In this document: in pieces, positions 9,293 to 19,000 of the stretch
Position numbering within the stretch: position 1 is the stretch's first letter
How the letters are laid out: the number at the start of each line of letters is the position of its first letter
Assembly (NCBI GenBank): GCA_964019335.1
Contig: OZ025705.1
Span: 372,001-436,000 of the forward strand
Direction of reading: 5' to 3'
DNA: 64,000 nucleotides
Source: Diplonema japonicum
Taxonomy: Eukaryota; Euglenozoa; Diplonemea; Diplonemida; Diplonemidae
The notes under the pieces: model-generated
Databases searched by the model: none
Told to the model about the DNA's origin: nothing
What the model saw: only the letters and a program-made list of their open reading frames with translations
Program-made: the position numbers and the translations under genes

Positions 9293-9566
9293 TTCTTTTT
9301 TTTTTTTTTTTATATGTTATTTGGGGTTTTTTTTTCTTCTGTGGGTTTTTGAACGATGGACGATGACGTGGAATTTATACATGAAAAAAAAAAAAAAAAA
9401 AAAAAACAATAAAATAAATATTCATGAACAGTACAAGTGAGGGGAGGGGGGGGTGTGGGAAAGAATTTTTCCCTCTCTTTTCCCTCCCATTTTTTTTCCC
9501 CCCTCCCATTCTACAACTACAAAACGACGATCGCGGTTTATAATAAAAAAAAAATTTTTTTTTCCT

Positions 9567-10166
9567 TCACCACAACCTAGAAGTGTGCTGGTTTGCGTGC
9601 CGATTCTTACGGTGCCCTTCGAGGCCAGGGGGTGGGATGGTGAAAGGCGGACCCACATCAGTGTGGAGGAGGTTGGGTGTTCTAGTGAGGTGGCGGTGGG
9701 CCCCAGGCTGCGGCCTGCGCGTGTTGGTGGCTTTGGGTGTGAACGCACGACGACGGTGGCCTGTCACAACATCTTCATCAGGCGCCGGGGTGGTGTTGGG
9801 GTGCAGGATATCATAAGAGTCGCAATAACGAGTTTTGAACCTTCCTTCAGGAGACCACGCCCTGCTTTTGGGAATGGTGGTGTCATATATGTTGTGATGA
9901 GTGCCGTAGTTTACATTGGGAACGTTTTTCCCTCGACCGCCTCGTACCACAGGCTCTTCCTCCTTTGTGTCAATCACTTCCACTCTCCTCGTCAGGGGTC
10001 TTTCCTTTACCGATCTTTCATCGAAGGTTCTCACATTCTCCCCAGTTGTACCGTGATCCCACGGGACTACGTCAGGTTGCTGTGTTGTACACCGCTTCCT
10101 ACCTGTTGGTCTTGACGGGGGAGGAGGTGTTGGTGTTGGTGTTGGTTCCTCACAGAAGAAGTACAT
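9567..10166 (-). CDS. Hypothetical Pro/Thr/Arg-rich protein
   Basis: A 199-residue protein if translation starts at the ATG at 10166 (M-Y-F-F-C-E-E-P). The longer upstream extension consists only of Phe/Lys homopolymer and was excluded. It begins with a T-P-T-P-T-P-P-P-P tract and then a basic, largely disordered sequence with scattered Tyr/Trp motifs such as S-R-A-W-S-P-E-G-R-F-K-T. No family recognised; possibly a cytoskeletal or flagellar structural protein, but that is a guess from composition only. Confidence 0.5.
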   Translation of the reverse strand: MYFFCEEPTPTPTPPPPSRPTGRKRCTTQQPDVVPWDHGTTGENVRTFDERSVKERPLTRRVEVIDTKEEEPVVRGGRGKNVPNVNYGTHHNIYDTTIPKSRAWSPEGRFKTRYCDSYDILHPNTTPAPDEDVVTGHRRRAFTPKATNTRRPQPGAHRHLTRTPNLLHTDVGPPFTIPPPGLEGHRKNRHANQHTSRLW

Positions 10167-10340
10167 GGTGAACAGCACAGGACAGGGTGTAAACTGGAGA
10201 GGGGGGTTTTTTTCTGTTGAAAAAAAAAAAAAAAATGGAACAAAAAAATTTTTTTCAACATTTTTTTTTTCCCCCCATGATGTACAAAAAAAAAAAAAAA
10301 AATGGAGGAGAAAATCGAGACATGAGAAGAAACAACAGAA

Positions 10341-10375
<35 letters not shown>

Positions 10376-10774
10376 CAAATCTTAGCTTGCAAACATTTTT
10401 TTTTCCCCCCGAGCTACGAGGATTTGTTTGGGGTCTTCATGACATAGTTGTCTGAGAGAAACCAGACAAAGACATCAAAGTTATGATTTCAAATGCATCA
10501 AAGACGCGCCCCCCAGAACTGCGAAGGGTTTTCATTATTTGTCCCATCTGGGCCTCCTCCCGGTCCGTTAAGGGTTTTTTTTCTTCATCCCCCCCCCCCC
10601 CCCCCATCTTCTTTCCTTTGCGCAAGCTGACATAAAAAAAAAAAGAAAAAAAAAAGAAAAAAAAGAGGGGAAGTGACACGTCGATGGCTGTAAACACAAC
10701 AAACAGATAAGAGAAACAAAAAAAAAAAGTGTTTCCCCCATACAGTAAACGGAAGAGGGACAAGGAGAATACTA
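10167..10774. other. Intergenic homopolymer-rich DNA
   Basis: Contains a T run of about 30 at 10344-10375 and a C run of about 15 near 10590-10605. A patch at 10430-10560 has normal complexity but holds no convincing frame. Confidence 0.55.
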
Positions 10775-11521
10775 CTACTCAGCCATAGGCGGCACAGGGA
10801 CCGGTTCATCTTGAAAATCATCAAGCTCCTTCCCTTCCATTTTGTTCATGTTCACGATGACAGGCGTATTAATTAAGGACTGCTGGATATCATTGTCAGG
10901 CCGAGGCTTCACCAAGACCGAGGACCAGGTGTCCTTCTGAGCCATACAGATCATGAAGGCGAGGAACTCGATAACAGAAACAGCCACCATTAGGTAAATA
11001 CCATACCCAGCCTTAACATTGCCAAACTGGTCCTTTATGGCCTTGTCGGGGCGGCAAAGGAACAGAACGGAGCAGTTTTTAGAAGTGGGGGTGAAGAGGT
11101 CGGAGCAAAAGCTTGTTGTGTAATAGACAACCATCAGGATCCACACGAACAGAGAAGTTAACATTGAAAGCAGATGCAGTCTTCGGCAAATCTTTGCCAG
11201 CGTATATGAGATCATAGAACCTCTGCTCATCGCCTGCATGATGTGAATGCAGTAAGGTACAAAAACTACCAGCACAGTCAGCACGGAAAAGATTTCCATC
11301 GTCACACTGATGGCTTTCCCCTCAGAGCACCCTGAGTGGATGTCGCTCATCGACAATTTATCTATGCTCCTACAGGAGAACAAACCACAGCTGCTGTAGT
11401 GGTCCATTCCATTTAATGTCCCTGATATCGACCACAGCGAGTCTGTGGAGGCCATTGTTATGATGGTAAAACCCATGCTTGCCATGCATATATGAAGTAG
11501 GAGGATTGATAAAAAATCCAT
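10775..11521 (-). CDS. Four-transmembrane-segment membrane protein, amastin/claudin-like topology
   Basis: A 248-residue protein from the ATG at 11521, which is followed directly by TM1 (F-L-S-I-L-L-L-H-I-C...). TM2 is around I-F-S-V-L-T-V-L-V-V-F-V, TM3 around M-L-T-S-L-F-V-W-I-L-M-V-V and TM4 around Y-L-M-V-A-V-S-V-I-E-F-L. The first extracellular loop has paired Cys (C-G-L-F-S-C...G-C), and the third loop also carries Cys. The C-terminal ~50 residues are acidic and Pro-rich (P-V-P-V-P-P-M-A-E). The topology resembles kinetoplastid amastins and claudins, but the amastin signature is not clearly met. No intron is evident. Membrane protein assignment is firm; the family is tentative. Confidence 0.65.
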   Translation of the reverse strand: MDFLSILLLHICMASMGFTIITMASTDSLWSISGTLNGMDHYSSCGLFSCRSIDKLSMSDIHSGCSEGKAISVTMEIFSVLTVLVVFVPYCIHIMQAMSRGSMISYTLAKICRRLHLLSMLTSLFVWILMVVYYTTSFCSDLFTPTSKNCSVLFLCRPDKAIKDQFGNVKAGYGIYLMVAVSVIEFLAFMICMAQKDTWSSVLVKPRPDNDIQQSLINTPVIVNMNKMEGKELDDFQDEPVPVPPMAE

Positions 11522-11997
11522 TTTTTTTTGTGTGTGTGTGTGTGTTTCCTCCCCCTCCCCTCTTTTTTTTCGCTGGTAAAAAAAAAAAAAATAATAATAA
11601 TAATAATAATTGCAAACTGTTTCGCGACTTATCACAGGACGACGAGGGAGAAAAAAAATAAAAATAAAAATAAAAAAATCGGCAATATGGGGGGAGGGGG
11701 GGAGGTCAACACAGCGAAGCTGCATTTTCTTTTTTTTTTTTTTTTTTTTCTCACGGGAGTTTTTTTTTTGAACCCGTAAAGTGAAAAGCCGACGGGGGTG
11801 TGAGAGAGGGAGATATAAATGGAAAGGAAAAAGGAGAGAGTAAAAAAGAGATTGGGAGGTACGTTGGCCTCACCTTTTTCTCTTTTTTTGTTGCGTGTTT
11901 TCTTTTTAAAACCCCCCCTCGCCTTCTTCCAAAACGCACGAAAAAAAAGGGGGGGGAAAGAAAAAGAGCAGATTCAAGCAAAAGCTAGAAAGGGGTC

Positions 11998-12028
<31 letters not shown>

Positions 12029-12419
12029 AAGTGGAAAGACGTTCCCTCTCCCCCCCTTTTTTTTTAAGCTCCATTTTTTTCTCTCTTTTTCACGTTCTGG
12101 AATTGTGTTACGCCGCTTAGGGACAATTCAGTCCGAACTTTTTCCCCCCTTGTAACGAACTCGATTTTTGAGGTGTGCCCATTTTAATTTTATTTTATTT
12201 TTGAAACTGGGAACGAGGGGAAGAAAAAAGAAAGAAAAAAAAAAGGATGAGGGTAGAGAGACAACGCAAAGTGCGTGGGAATAAAAGAAAAAAAAAAGAG
12301 AAAAAAAAAAAAAAGAGCTATTCTTTTAAGGTATGCGTTATTTGCGCTCACCGGAAAAAAAAACTCGATCTTTAAACGTACATGGGGTGGAGTGGAGTGT
12401 TTGTAGTCAAACGACACAT
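11522..12419. other. Intergenic DNA with (GT)n and (AAT)n microsatellites
   Basis: A (GT)n tract lies at about 11529-11545 and an (AAT)n tract at 11590-11611, with long A and T runs to 12060. The unique patch at 12080-12180 gives no usable frame. Confidence 0.55.
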
Positions 12420-12623
12420 TTATTGGGTGGACTTCTTATGGTGACGCCACCTGCCTACGGGGAAGTGTCGGTACGCACCTGGCTGGACCCGGCTAACAAT
12501 CTCACTGCCCCGAACAGAAAAAAAATAGGGGAGGGGAGAGGAAAAAAAAAAAAGTGAGAATACTTGATAAGATTTTTTTTTTTTTTTTCTTCTTTTCCTC
12601 CAGTGATTCGAACGCATTTTCAT
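12420..12623 (-). CDS. Possible two-exon gene for a 46-residue basic protein
   Basis: Tentative. An ATG at 12623 opens a Lys/Arg-rich exon (12564-12623, 20 codons, includes M-R-S-N-H-W-R-K-R-R). A GTATTC donor at 12563 and an AG at 12501-12502 would remove 63 nt and join in phase to I-V-S-R-V-Q-P-G-A-Y-R-H-F and a TAA at 12420. The product would be a 46-residue highly basic peptide, a size and composition compatible with a small ribosomal or mitochondrial protein, but it was not recognised. The donor fits the pattern seen in other introns here. Transcript evidence would decide. Confidence 0.25.
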   Translation of the reverse strand: MKMRSNHWRKRRKKKKKSYQVFSLFFFSSPLPYFFSVRGSEIVSRVQPGAYRHFPVGRWRHHKKSTQ

Positions 12624-12680
12624 TGGTTCTCACTTTCCCCCCTTCCCTCCCCCCCCCCAAAAAAAAACCCATATTTCTTC

Positions 12681-14246
12681 TCACGGATCAAGAGTAATAC
12701 CCTGCTCCTTTAACAAACCCTGCAGTTTTGCAATAGGCGTATCGTGCATAAAGGTGTTAGGTGTGTATATGGCTGCGGCAGTACCCGCGGCCATTCCAAG
12801 CTTCCACAAAGTTGGTTCTTCACGAAGGCATGCCCAAGTAACATGTGTGCAGGACAGAGCAACGGTGGACATAAAATTAACAGCAGAAACACGCTTGGGA
12901 AGGATCAGGGAGAAGGGAAGTTGATACTTATGCGACCCGGAGTTCCAACCGAAAAACCCCTCATCATACACGAGGTTCGTGGCCGGGTCCTGCCGTCTGT
13001 GCACCACATGGATATCAATACCCCATGACCCGAGACCTACGGACGAATCCGAGACCGACGCGTTCCAGTCGTTCTGTGTAAAAACATGATCGCCAAGCAT
13101 TCTAAGCCCTTCTCTGATGTAAAGCTGCGGGGGGAAGTTCCCGTTGCCCGTCCACTCGTCCTTGCAGAACCCCCAGTTTTGTACGGATGCACGGGTTTTT
13201 TCATTCACGCTTAAATCGTTCCCCGAGAAGTACAAGAATCCTTGCAGGTAGTACTTGACAGCTTCATACACCTGCTTCCTGTCTGACGAGGTCCCGTTCA
13301 AGTAAGGTGCGATGGTGGCATCCATCACATCGGATGTTACTGCTGAGTTCTGGTCGCACAGGTCCCACTTGTCGCCTGGGGGGTAGCTTCGGTATCCTAA
13401 CGCGCTGAACAAATACTGGAAACTCGGTGTGCCGGCAGCTTCAATGTACCTTCTCATCAGCTCAAAATCCTTCGGGTCATAGTTCGCAGGTTTTGGAAAC
13501 GGAACACGGTTCGAGGCTCTGTTCGTGATGCATGGTCTGAACGACCATCCCATTACACCGTCGTCCCCTGACCCCAATGGAGCATCAGCGGGTGGCGCGA
13601 CATATTTCAACAATTGATCATTACCCGCGCCCCATGTTGCATTGACAGGACCGGGTAAATGCGGGCCCCTTGGTCGTACCCCTGCAAAGGTTTCATTGTA
13701 CTGTGAGGCAGGCTCGCGGCCGTATGTGTACTGTGTGATCTGTTTCATGAGAAGCCCCTCGTAGGAGGCGTCGATGAAAACAGTGGCGAGCCACGTTGTT
13801 GTTGTGGTTTTGAATGATTCGATTTTGTTTGAGTTCTCGTGGGGTGTGAGGGTTGCGGAGCTCGGGAGTGCTTCTTCGTTGACGAAGATATCGATGGCGG
13901 CGTTCTTCAGGAGTTTGTAAAAGCTTGCTTCGCCTACAAAGTTGTCGGGCTGCCACACGGCGTAGTCGACGCTGTAGTGCGCAGCGTTCATCATGCCCCA
14001 CTCCGTCATGGTGCAGCAAGGCGGGACAAGGTTGTTGAAGTCCCGCAGCCCAATGCCCCCTGCACCGCTCATCCCCCCGATCGACCCTGTCGGCTCCACT
14101 ATCGCAACCGTCTTAGCCGCAGACACGTTCTTCGCAGACAGCGCTGCAGAGATCCCGCTCGGTGACGCACCATAGATCACTACATCGTACGTCTTCACAG
14201 CCGAGAACACAGCAAGCGTCTGCAGCAGCACCGTGGCAACTATCAT
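12681..14246 (-). CDS. Secreted FAD-dependent oxidoreductase (FAD_oxidored type)
   Basis: A 521-residue protein starting at the ATG at 14246, directly before a signal-like segment (M-I-V-A-T-V-L-L-Q-T-L-A-V-F-S-A). A Rossmann dinucleotide motif follows (Y-D-V-V-I-Y-G-A-S-P-S-G-I-S-A-A), then E-P-T-G-S-I-G-G-M-S-G-A-G-G and F-I-D-A-S-Y-E-G-L-L, typical of the FAD-dependent oxidoreductase family often found with polysaccharide-degradation genes. The C-terminus contains P-F-S-L-I-L-P-K-R and W-K-L-G-M-A-A-G-T-A-A-A. The substrate is unknown. Upstream frame extension (to 14492) overlaps the next gene's 3' end in another frame and is not considered coding. Confidence 0.82.
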   Translation of the reverse strand: MIVATVLLQTLAVFSAVKTYDVVIYGASPSGISAALSAKNVSAAKTVAIVEPTGSIGGMSGAGGIGLRDFNNLVPPCCTMTEWGMMNAAHYSVDYAVWQPDNFVGEASFYKLLKNAAIDIFVNEEALPSSATLTPHENSNKIESFKTTTTTWLATVFIDASYEGLLMKQITQYTYGREPASQYNETFAGVRPRGPHLPGPVNATWGAGNDQLLKYVAPPADAPLGSGDDGVMGWSFRPCITNRASNRVPFPKPANYDPKDFELMRRYIEAAGTPSFQYLFSALGYRSYPPGDKWDLCDQNSAVTSDVMDATIAPYLNGTSSDRKQVYEAVKYYLQGFLYFSGNDLSVNEKTRASVQNWGFCKDEWTGNGNFPPQLYIREGLRMLGDHVFTQNDWNASVSDSSVGLGSWGIDIHVVHRRQDPATNLVYDEGFFGWNSGSHKYQLPFSLILPKRVSAVNFMSTVALSCTHVTWACLREEPTLWKLGMAAGTAAAIYTPNTFMHDTPIAKLQGLLKEQGITLDP

Positions 14247-14401
14247 TTTACTCTCCTCCCTTTCAGAAAAAAATTTTTTTCGGAAAAAGGTGGGGGGGGG
14301 GAATATTTTTTTCTTCGGAAAGTTCGGGCGGAAGCCTAAACAAAAAAAAAAAGGGGGGAGGGAAACAGAACGAGAAACTTTTTGTACTGTGTGTTTTTCA
14401 C

Positions 14402-15424
14402 TCAAACCACCCCGAAGCCTTCTCTGCCGGACAACAGCAATGCTCTTAATGGAACTTCGTAAGGCCGGACCAGCGGGGCTGTGGTGTTCCAATGTATCGG
14501 GAGAAGCTTTCGAAGAGGCGTGTGGTAGGAGTACTGCAACTTTTGAGGCAGGAGCGCTTTACCGTTGTGGCCCAGCAGGTCGACGCACCAGCTGGGGCGG
14601 GAGAGGCGGAGGTGGGTACGCTGGGTTTTCAGCTTTTTAAACGGACGGTTTTTCGGAACCCTTTTGGGCAGTTGCCCGCCGTCGGGTCCGAGACCGTACA
14701 CCTGCATCCTGGAAGCGTGTACCTTACGATACTTCACGGACGGCTCCTTCTCCATCACGTGCACCCACTGTGGTACCCGGAGCTCTGGTTCAACAGTCAT
14801 ACCTCTAAAAGGGTTAGGAGTACGCTGCCTTCTCGGTACGTGTTTCCTCGGGTACTCTGTACTACCGACGTTAGGGTAGTATGTAGAAGGTTTGCGTAAT
14901 TCCTGTTGCGATGATTTCGAGCAGGTATCGCCTTGTTTTGCAGGTTTCTTACCAAACACCAGGTACTCTGGGAGTGTAAATGGATCAACGACGTCAGGGA
15001 GCAGGCAAGGGGTTTTTTCGGGTGGGTCCTCGATGCCAGGCTCGTGGAGCATTTGAGCAAATTCATCATAGTCAATTTGACCTGATCCGTCTGCGTCGAT
15101 GAGGCTTACCAAGGAGTCCACGTCCACTAACAGTTCGAATTTTTCAACGTTCGTTCTCAAAAGATCTGCGTCGACCTCTCCTTCCTTTCCCTCACCCCCG
15201 CTCAGGGCCCTGAACGCCTGTACTGTGTCCCCACTCGCCCTCCCCAGCTTTTCCACGTAATCTTCTTTAACCTTCTTCAACGTTTTTCTGTAACCTCTCT
15301 GCACCATTGGAGCCGGGAGAAGTTCTACAGCGGTGTCAAACCATTCTTCTTCTATTTCCTGCCTCTCTGACGCTTCTTGGGCCTCCGTCATCCCCTCTCT
15401 CCCCTGTACTTTGTTGTGTGTCAA
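14402..15424 (-). CDS. EF-hand-containing hypothetical protein
   Basis: A 340-residue protein. One canonical EF-hand loop is visible at about residues 109-121 (D-A-D-G-S-G-Q-I-D-Y-D-E-F), preceded by a helix (S-L-V-S-L-I), so calcium binding is likely. The N-terminal ~90 residues are helical and acidic. The C-terminal ~150 residues are basic, rich in Pro, Arg, Lys and Leu, with no known domain. The style resembles flagellar or cytoskeletal proteins, which is inference. No signal peptide or membrane segment. A nearer start at residue 12 (M-T-E-A-Q) is possible. Confidence 0.72.
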   Translation of the reverse strand: MTHNKVQGREGMTEAQEASERQEIEEEWFDTAVELLPAPMVQRGYRKTLKKVKEDYVEKLGRASGDTVQAFRALSGGEGKEGEVDADLLRTNVEKFELLVDVDSLVSLIDADGSGQIDYDEFAQMLHEPGIEDPPEKTPCLLPDVVDPFTLPEYLVFGKKPAKQGDTCSKSSQQELRKPSTYYPNVGSTEYPRKHVPRRQRTPNPFRGMTVEPELRVPQWVHVMEKEPSVKYRKVHASRMQVYGLGPDGGQLPKRVPKNRPFKKLKTQRTHLRLSRPSWCVDLLGHNGKALLPQKLQYSYHTPLRKLLPIHWNTTAPLVRPYEVPLRALLLSGREGFGVV

Positions 15425-16088
15425 TGTTTATCCAAGAAAGAGAGGGGGAGGGGGGGGGAACAATAAGAAAAAGGGAGGTAGAATGGGGGAGGTAGAGGAA
15501 ATACAACGGAAAAAAAGGAAAATAAATAATAAAGGACACTCTGATGGGAGGGGAGGGGGGAAGTTTTTTCTTTCTTTTTTTCTTTTTTTTTTGTGCCAAT
15601 AAAAGATGAGAAAAAAAAAAGTGTATCCAAAAAGTATGAGAAAAAAAAAAGGGGGGAGAGAGAGAAAGAGAGAGGGGAAAAAAAAAGGGGGAAGAAACAA
15701 AGGTAAGGGCATGAAAATACCCACCAGCTTCTTCTTTTTTTTCTTTTTTTTTTCTTCATCTTTCTTTTCATTATTTTTGCTGTATACTCGTTTCTTCTTT
15801 TTTCCCCGTTATTTTTCTTTGGGGGGGGGAGGCTACACACAACAAAAGACAATAGCCCAACTACAAGAGAGGGGGGGGGGGGGGGGGGGGGGGGGGAAGG
15901 CTAGAAAAGTCGGTACGCCTCCATTTCTTCTTTTTTTTTTAAAACATAGGGGGTTGGTTTAAAAAGAAAATACTGTCCTCCCCGCCCTCTTTTTTTGCAC
16001 AGATAAAAAAAAAGCAGTAAAAAAGAAAAAAAAGTGGAAACCTTTTTTTCTCTCATCCCCCCCCCCCCCCCCCCCCCCCCCTTCTCCT
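15425..16088. repeat. Intergenic homopolymer-rich DNA with long G and C runs
   Basis: Contains a G run of about 27 near 15869-15895 and a C run of about 25 near 16057-16081, plus A and T tracts. No gene is seen. On one strand or the other these are candidate G-quadruplex or slippage sites. Confidence 0.7.
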
Positions 16089-19000
16089 TCAATTCTCAAA
16101 AGTTGCAGAACAATGCGAATTCAAAGGTGTGGTAGCACGAGGAGAGTGAGCGCCTTGAGAGCCTTCTGACGCAGAATACTTGGACCTTCCCAACGGATCG
16201 TCATCTTGCGCAAACCTTACAGAGACTCTTGATCCTCTAGAGTTTGCAGAATTGTCAGAGGCGTGGGAAGATTTACGAACAGCCGATTTCAAGCAAAGCT
16301 TGTCGCTTTGCGTTGGGGGGGCGTTGTCCTCCGCAGCGGGTTTTTCAGAGACTGGTTTTTTCCGCGCCTCCAGTTTTTTCCGCCGCGTTCCGATCCAAGT
16401 TCGCCTGATTTTTTCAGCAGCGAACCAATGCCCGATGTGAAGTTGCTCGGGGTGGGACTTCGCCATTTTTGTTAGCTTCAACCTGCTTACCAACGCTATG
16501 TCCTCCATCTGCATTCCATACAGCCTCGCTGCATAACATTCAATAAAATCCGTGAAATTCACTTCGTGAGTCGAAGAGACAGGGATCGGGAGTGTTGACA
16601 GGTACGCGAGCAGCCCTACGTAATCACTAGTGGTGGAAGGTATCATCACAAAAGGATCAAACTGGCCAGAACTGGACCGAAGGCGTTTAAGTGCGCGAAG
16701 AGGTTGTGGGATAAGGTGTTCTGTGCAGCTTGCGGATCTGCCTGATTTTGTAATTTCGTCGACCAGTGTTTGAACATTGACTGTCTTGCAGTCCTTCCCG
16801 AACCGTGCTTCCCACCGAAGCTTCAGCTCTCCCAGAGCCTCAATTTTGTCGGAGTTTTTGTCGTTTGCATCCTGCTCCTGTAGGATCTCCACCACCACCG
16901 CCGCAAAGAGGTTCAGCATCATGAAGGACCCGATAATCATAAACAGTATGAAATACACAGCGTACAGTTCGTGTCCTTCTGTGGTGGTGCTCTCTCGGAT
17001 ATCTATCCAACCCTCGGTGGTGGACACTGTGAAGAGAGTCAGCATGGCCTGCGGGACAGTGTCGAAGTTGTAGTTGTTTGACAACGCGTGTTTATGTGGC
17101 AGCGTGCCGAAGAGATCGACGCCGGCTACACCGAAGACGAAGAAGATGGAGAGAAGCAACATCCCAGCGTTTGCGAAGAACAGAAGGTTCTCGTCCTTAA
17201 TATTATTATTATTATTTTTTTTTTTCCTTTTTTATAAATTGAAATACCTGAAACATTGTGTCGAACAGTTTCTGCAAACCCTTCGCTTTCTTGATCAACC
17301 TGAACAGCCTCCCGACCCTCAAAACCCGCACGCTGCTCGCGCCCTCAAGCTGCGGGACAAACATCGCGGTTGTCGCCACCACCACGATCTGGGTTGTTGG
17401 AAATAAAAATATTAACATACTGTGAAATCGAACTTGTTCCAGTTCTCCTTCCAATACATGGTCCCCATCGCGACTATCTTCACAACAGCCTCCAATATGA
17501 AGACCATTGTGAACACATAGTTGGTGACCTCCTGTGCGCTGGTCCACTCGTCTTTTTGTCGATAGTGTATCGTCGACAGCGTTACTATGTTCAGCAAGAT
17601 GCAGGTGGTGATGGTCGGGTCAAAGAAAGGATGCTGCATGAGCTTGTGAAAGTACATTCGAGGGGAAGTTGTGGGCACTGCAGACTGGGAGCAAAACAAG
17701 ATCTTTCGAAACTGTTTTTCTCCCGTGAGGAACTCTCTCTGCGACTCCGAGAGAATCGCCCACGGCCCGAGCTCAATCCGGGTCTTCAAAAACTCCGAGA
17801 TCAACGTTCCCACGATGAGATTCATCGCAAAGAAATTCCCGATCACATAAAACACAACAAAGAAAAGCGCCATTTGCGGACGGTTGTTATAGCTGGGACC
17901 GTTTCCGACAGATGTTGAGTCGATCCCGTGATACATGATAGCGGCCCAGCCGTCACCGACGGCCACCTCAAAAAGTGTGAAAATTGAAGCTCCCAGATGG
18001 TCGAAATGAGATGTGTATCTTCCCCAAACCCGTATTTTCTCGCTTGTCGTGTTGTGCGTTTCGACAAGGAAGGACCCTGTGCAGTTTTGTTCCCGTTCTA
18101 TAGTCGGGTCGTTGCACTGGTAGAATGTTCCTTTGAAGAGTTGCACGCCCAAGATGCCGAAGACAAAGAGAAGAAACCCGCACAGAACGATACTCCGGGT
18201 GACCGAAGGGAGGCACCGCATCAACGATTCAACAATTATCCGCAGCTCGTTGGATTTTATGATCAACCGCACGGTTCTAAGTGATCTGAATACGGTGAAG
18301 CCGGGCGCGAACAACCCCACAGCAGCGGATACCGCCACAAATGCATCCACTCTGTTCCAAATATCCCGCATGTACGGCTTTGCAACGTCGGGTGGGTACC
18401 CCGCCCCAACCGCTGGAGATGGGTTCCATAGACCCAAAACGTAGATCTTCACCAACATCTCCGAGACGAATATCAACGTGAATACATAGTCTGAAACAAG
18501 AAACACCATTTCCATGGTTGACCCTGCCTTGGGGTGCTGCAACATCAGGAGGACTAGGTTGCCTATGATGGACAGGATAATGAAGTAGTCGAACGCTTTT
18601 GAATGAACGATTCTCGACGTGAAAACCCGTGCTGGAGAATCGTTTGGCACGCATCCAAAGGTAGTACCCAGAAGCTGGTAATCCTTGGTGCTGAAGAAGA
18701 AGGAGGTCCACATCGATACCGGTTTTTTGGGGTTGCTTTGCTGGCCGGTGAACAACCGGATCTTGACTGTCAGAGTGAACGTGTCAAGCTTCTGAAGGAT
18801 GTTCACAGTGTCCTCTACTGTCTCGCCGACTGGTGTATCGTTGATGGCGACTAACACCATGTTTTCCTCCAACCCGGCTTTTTCTGCAGGAGATTTCGAT
18901 TCTACGCTTTGCACTACAATGTTCCCCAGTTTTTCATCCTTTTTGAGTATTAACCCGAGCCAGCCTCGCTTCTTGAGAACGGTGAGGTTTAGCGACCCGT

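Noticed and set aside
9422-9566. Extension of the 9567-10166 gene into downstream Phe/Lys frames and other short homopolymer frames across spacers
   Set aside because: Such frames are translations of A or T runs, present on both strands in every spacer, and have no normal amino-acid diversity.
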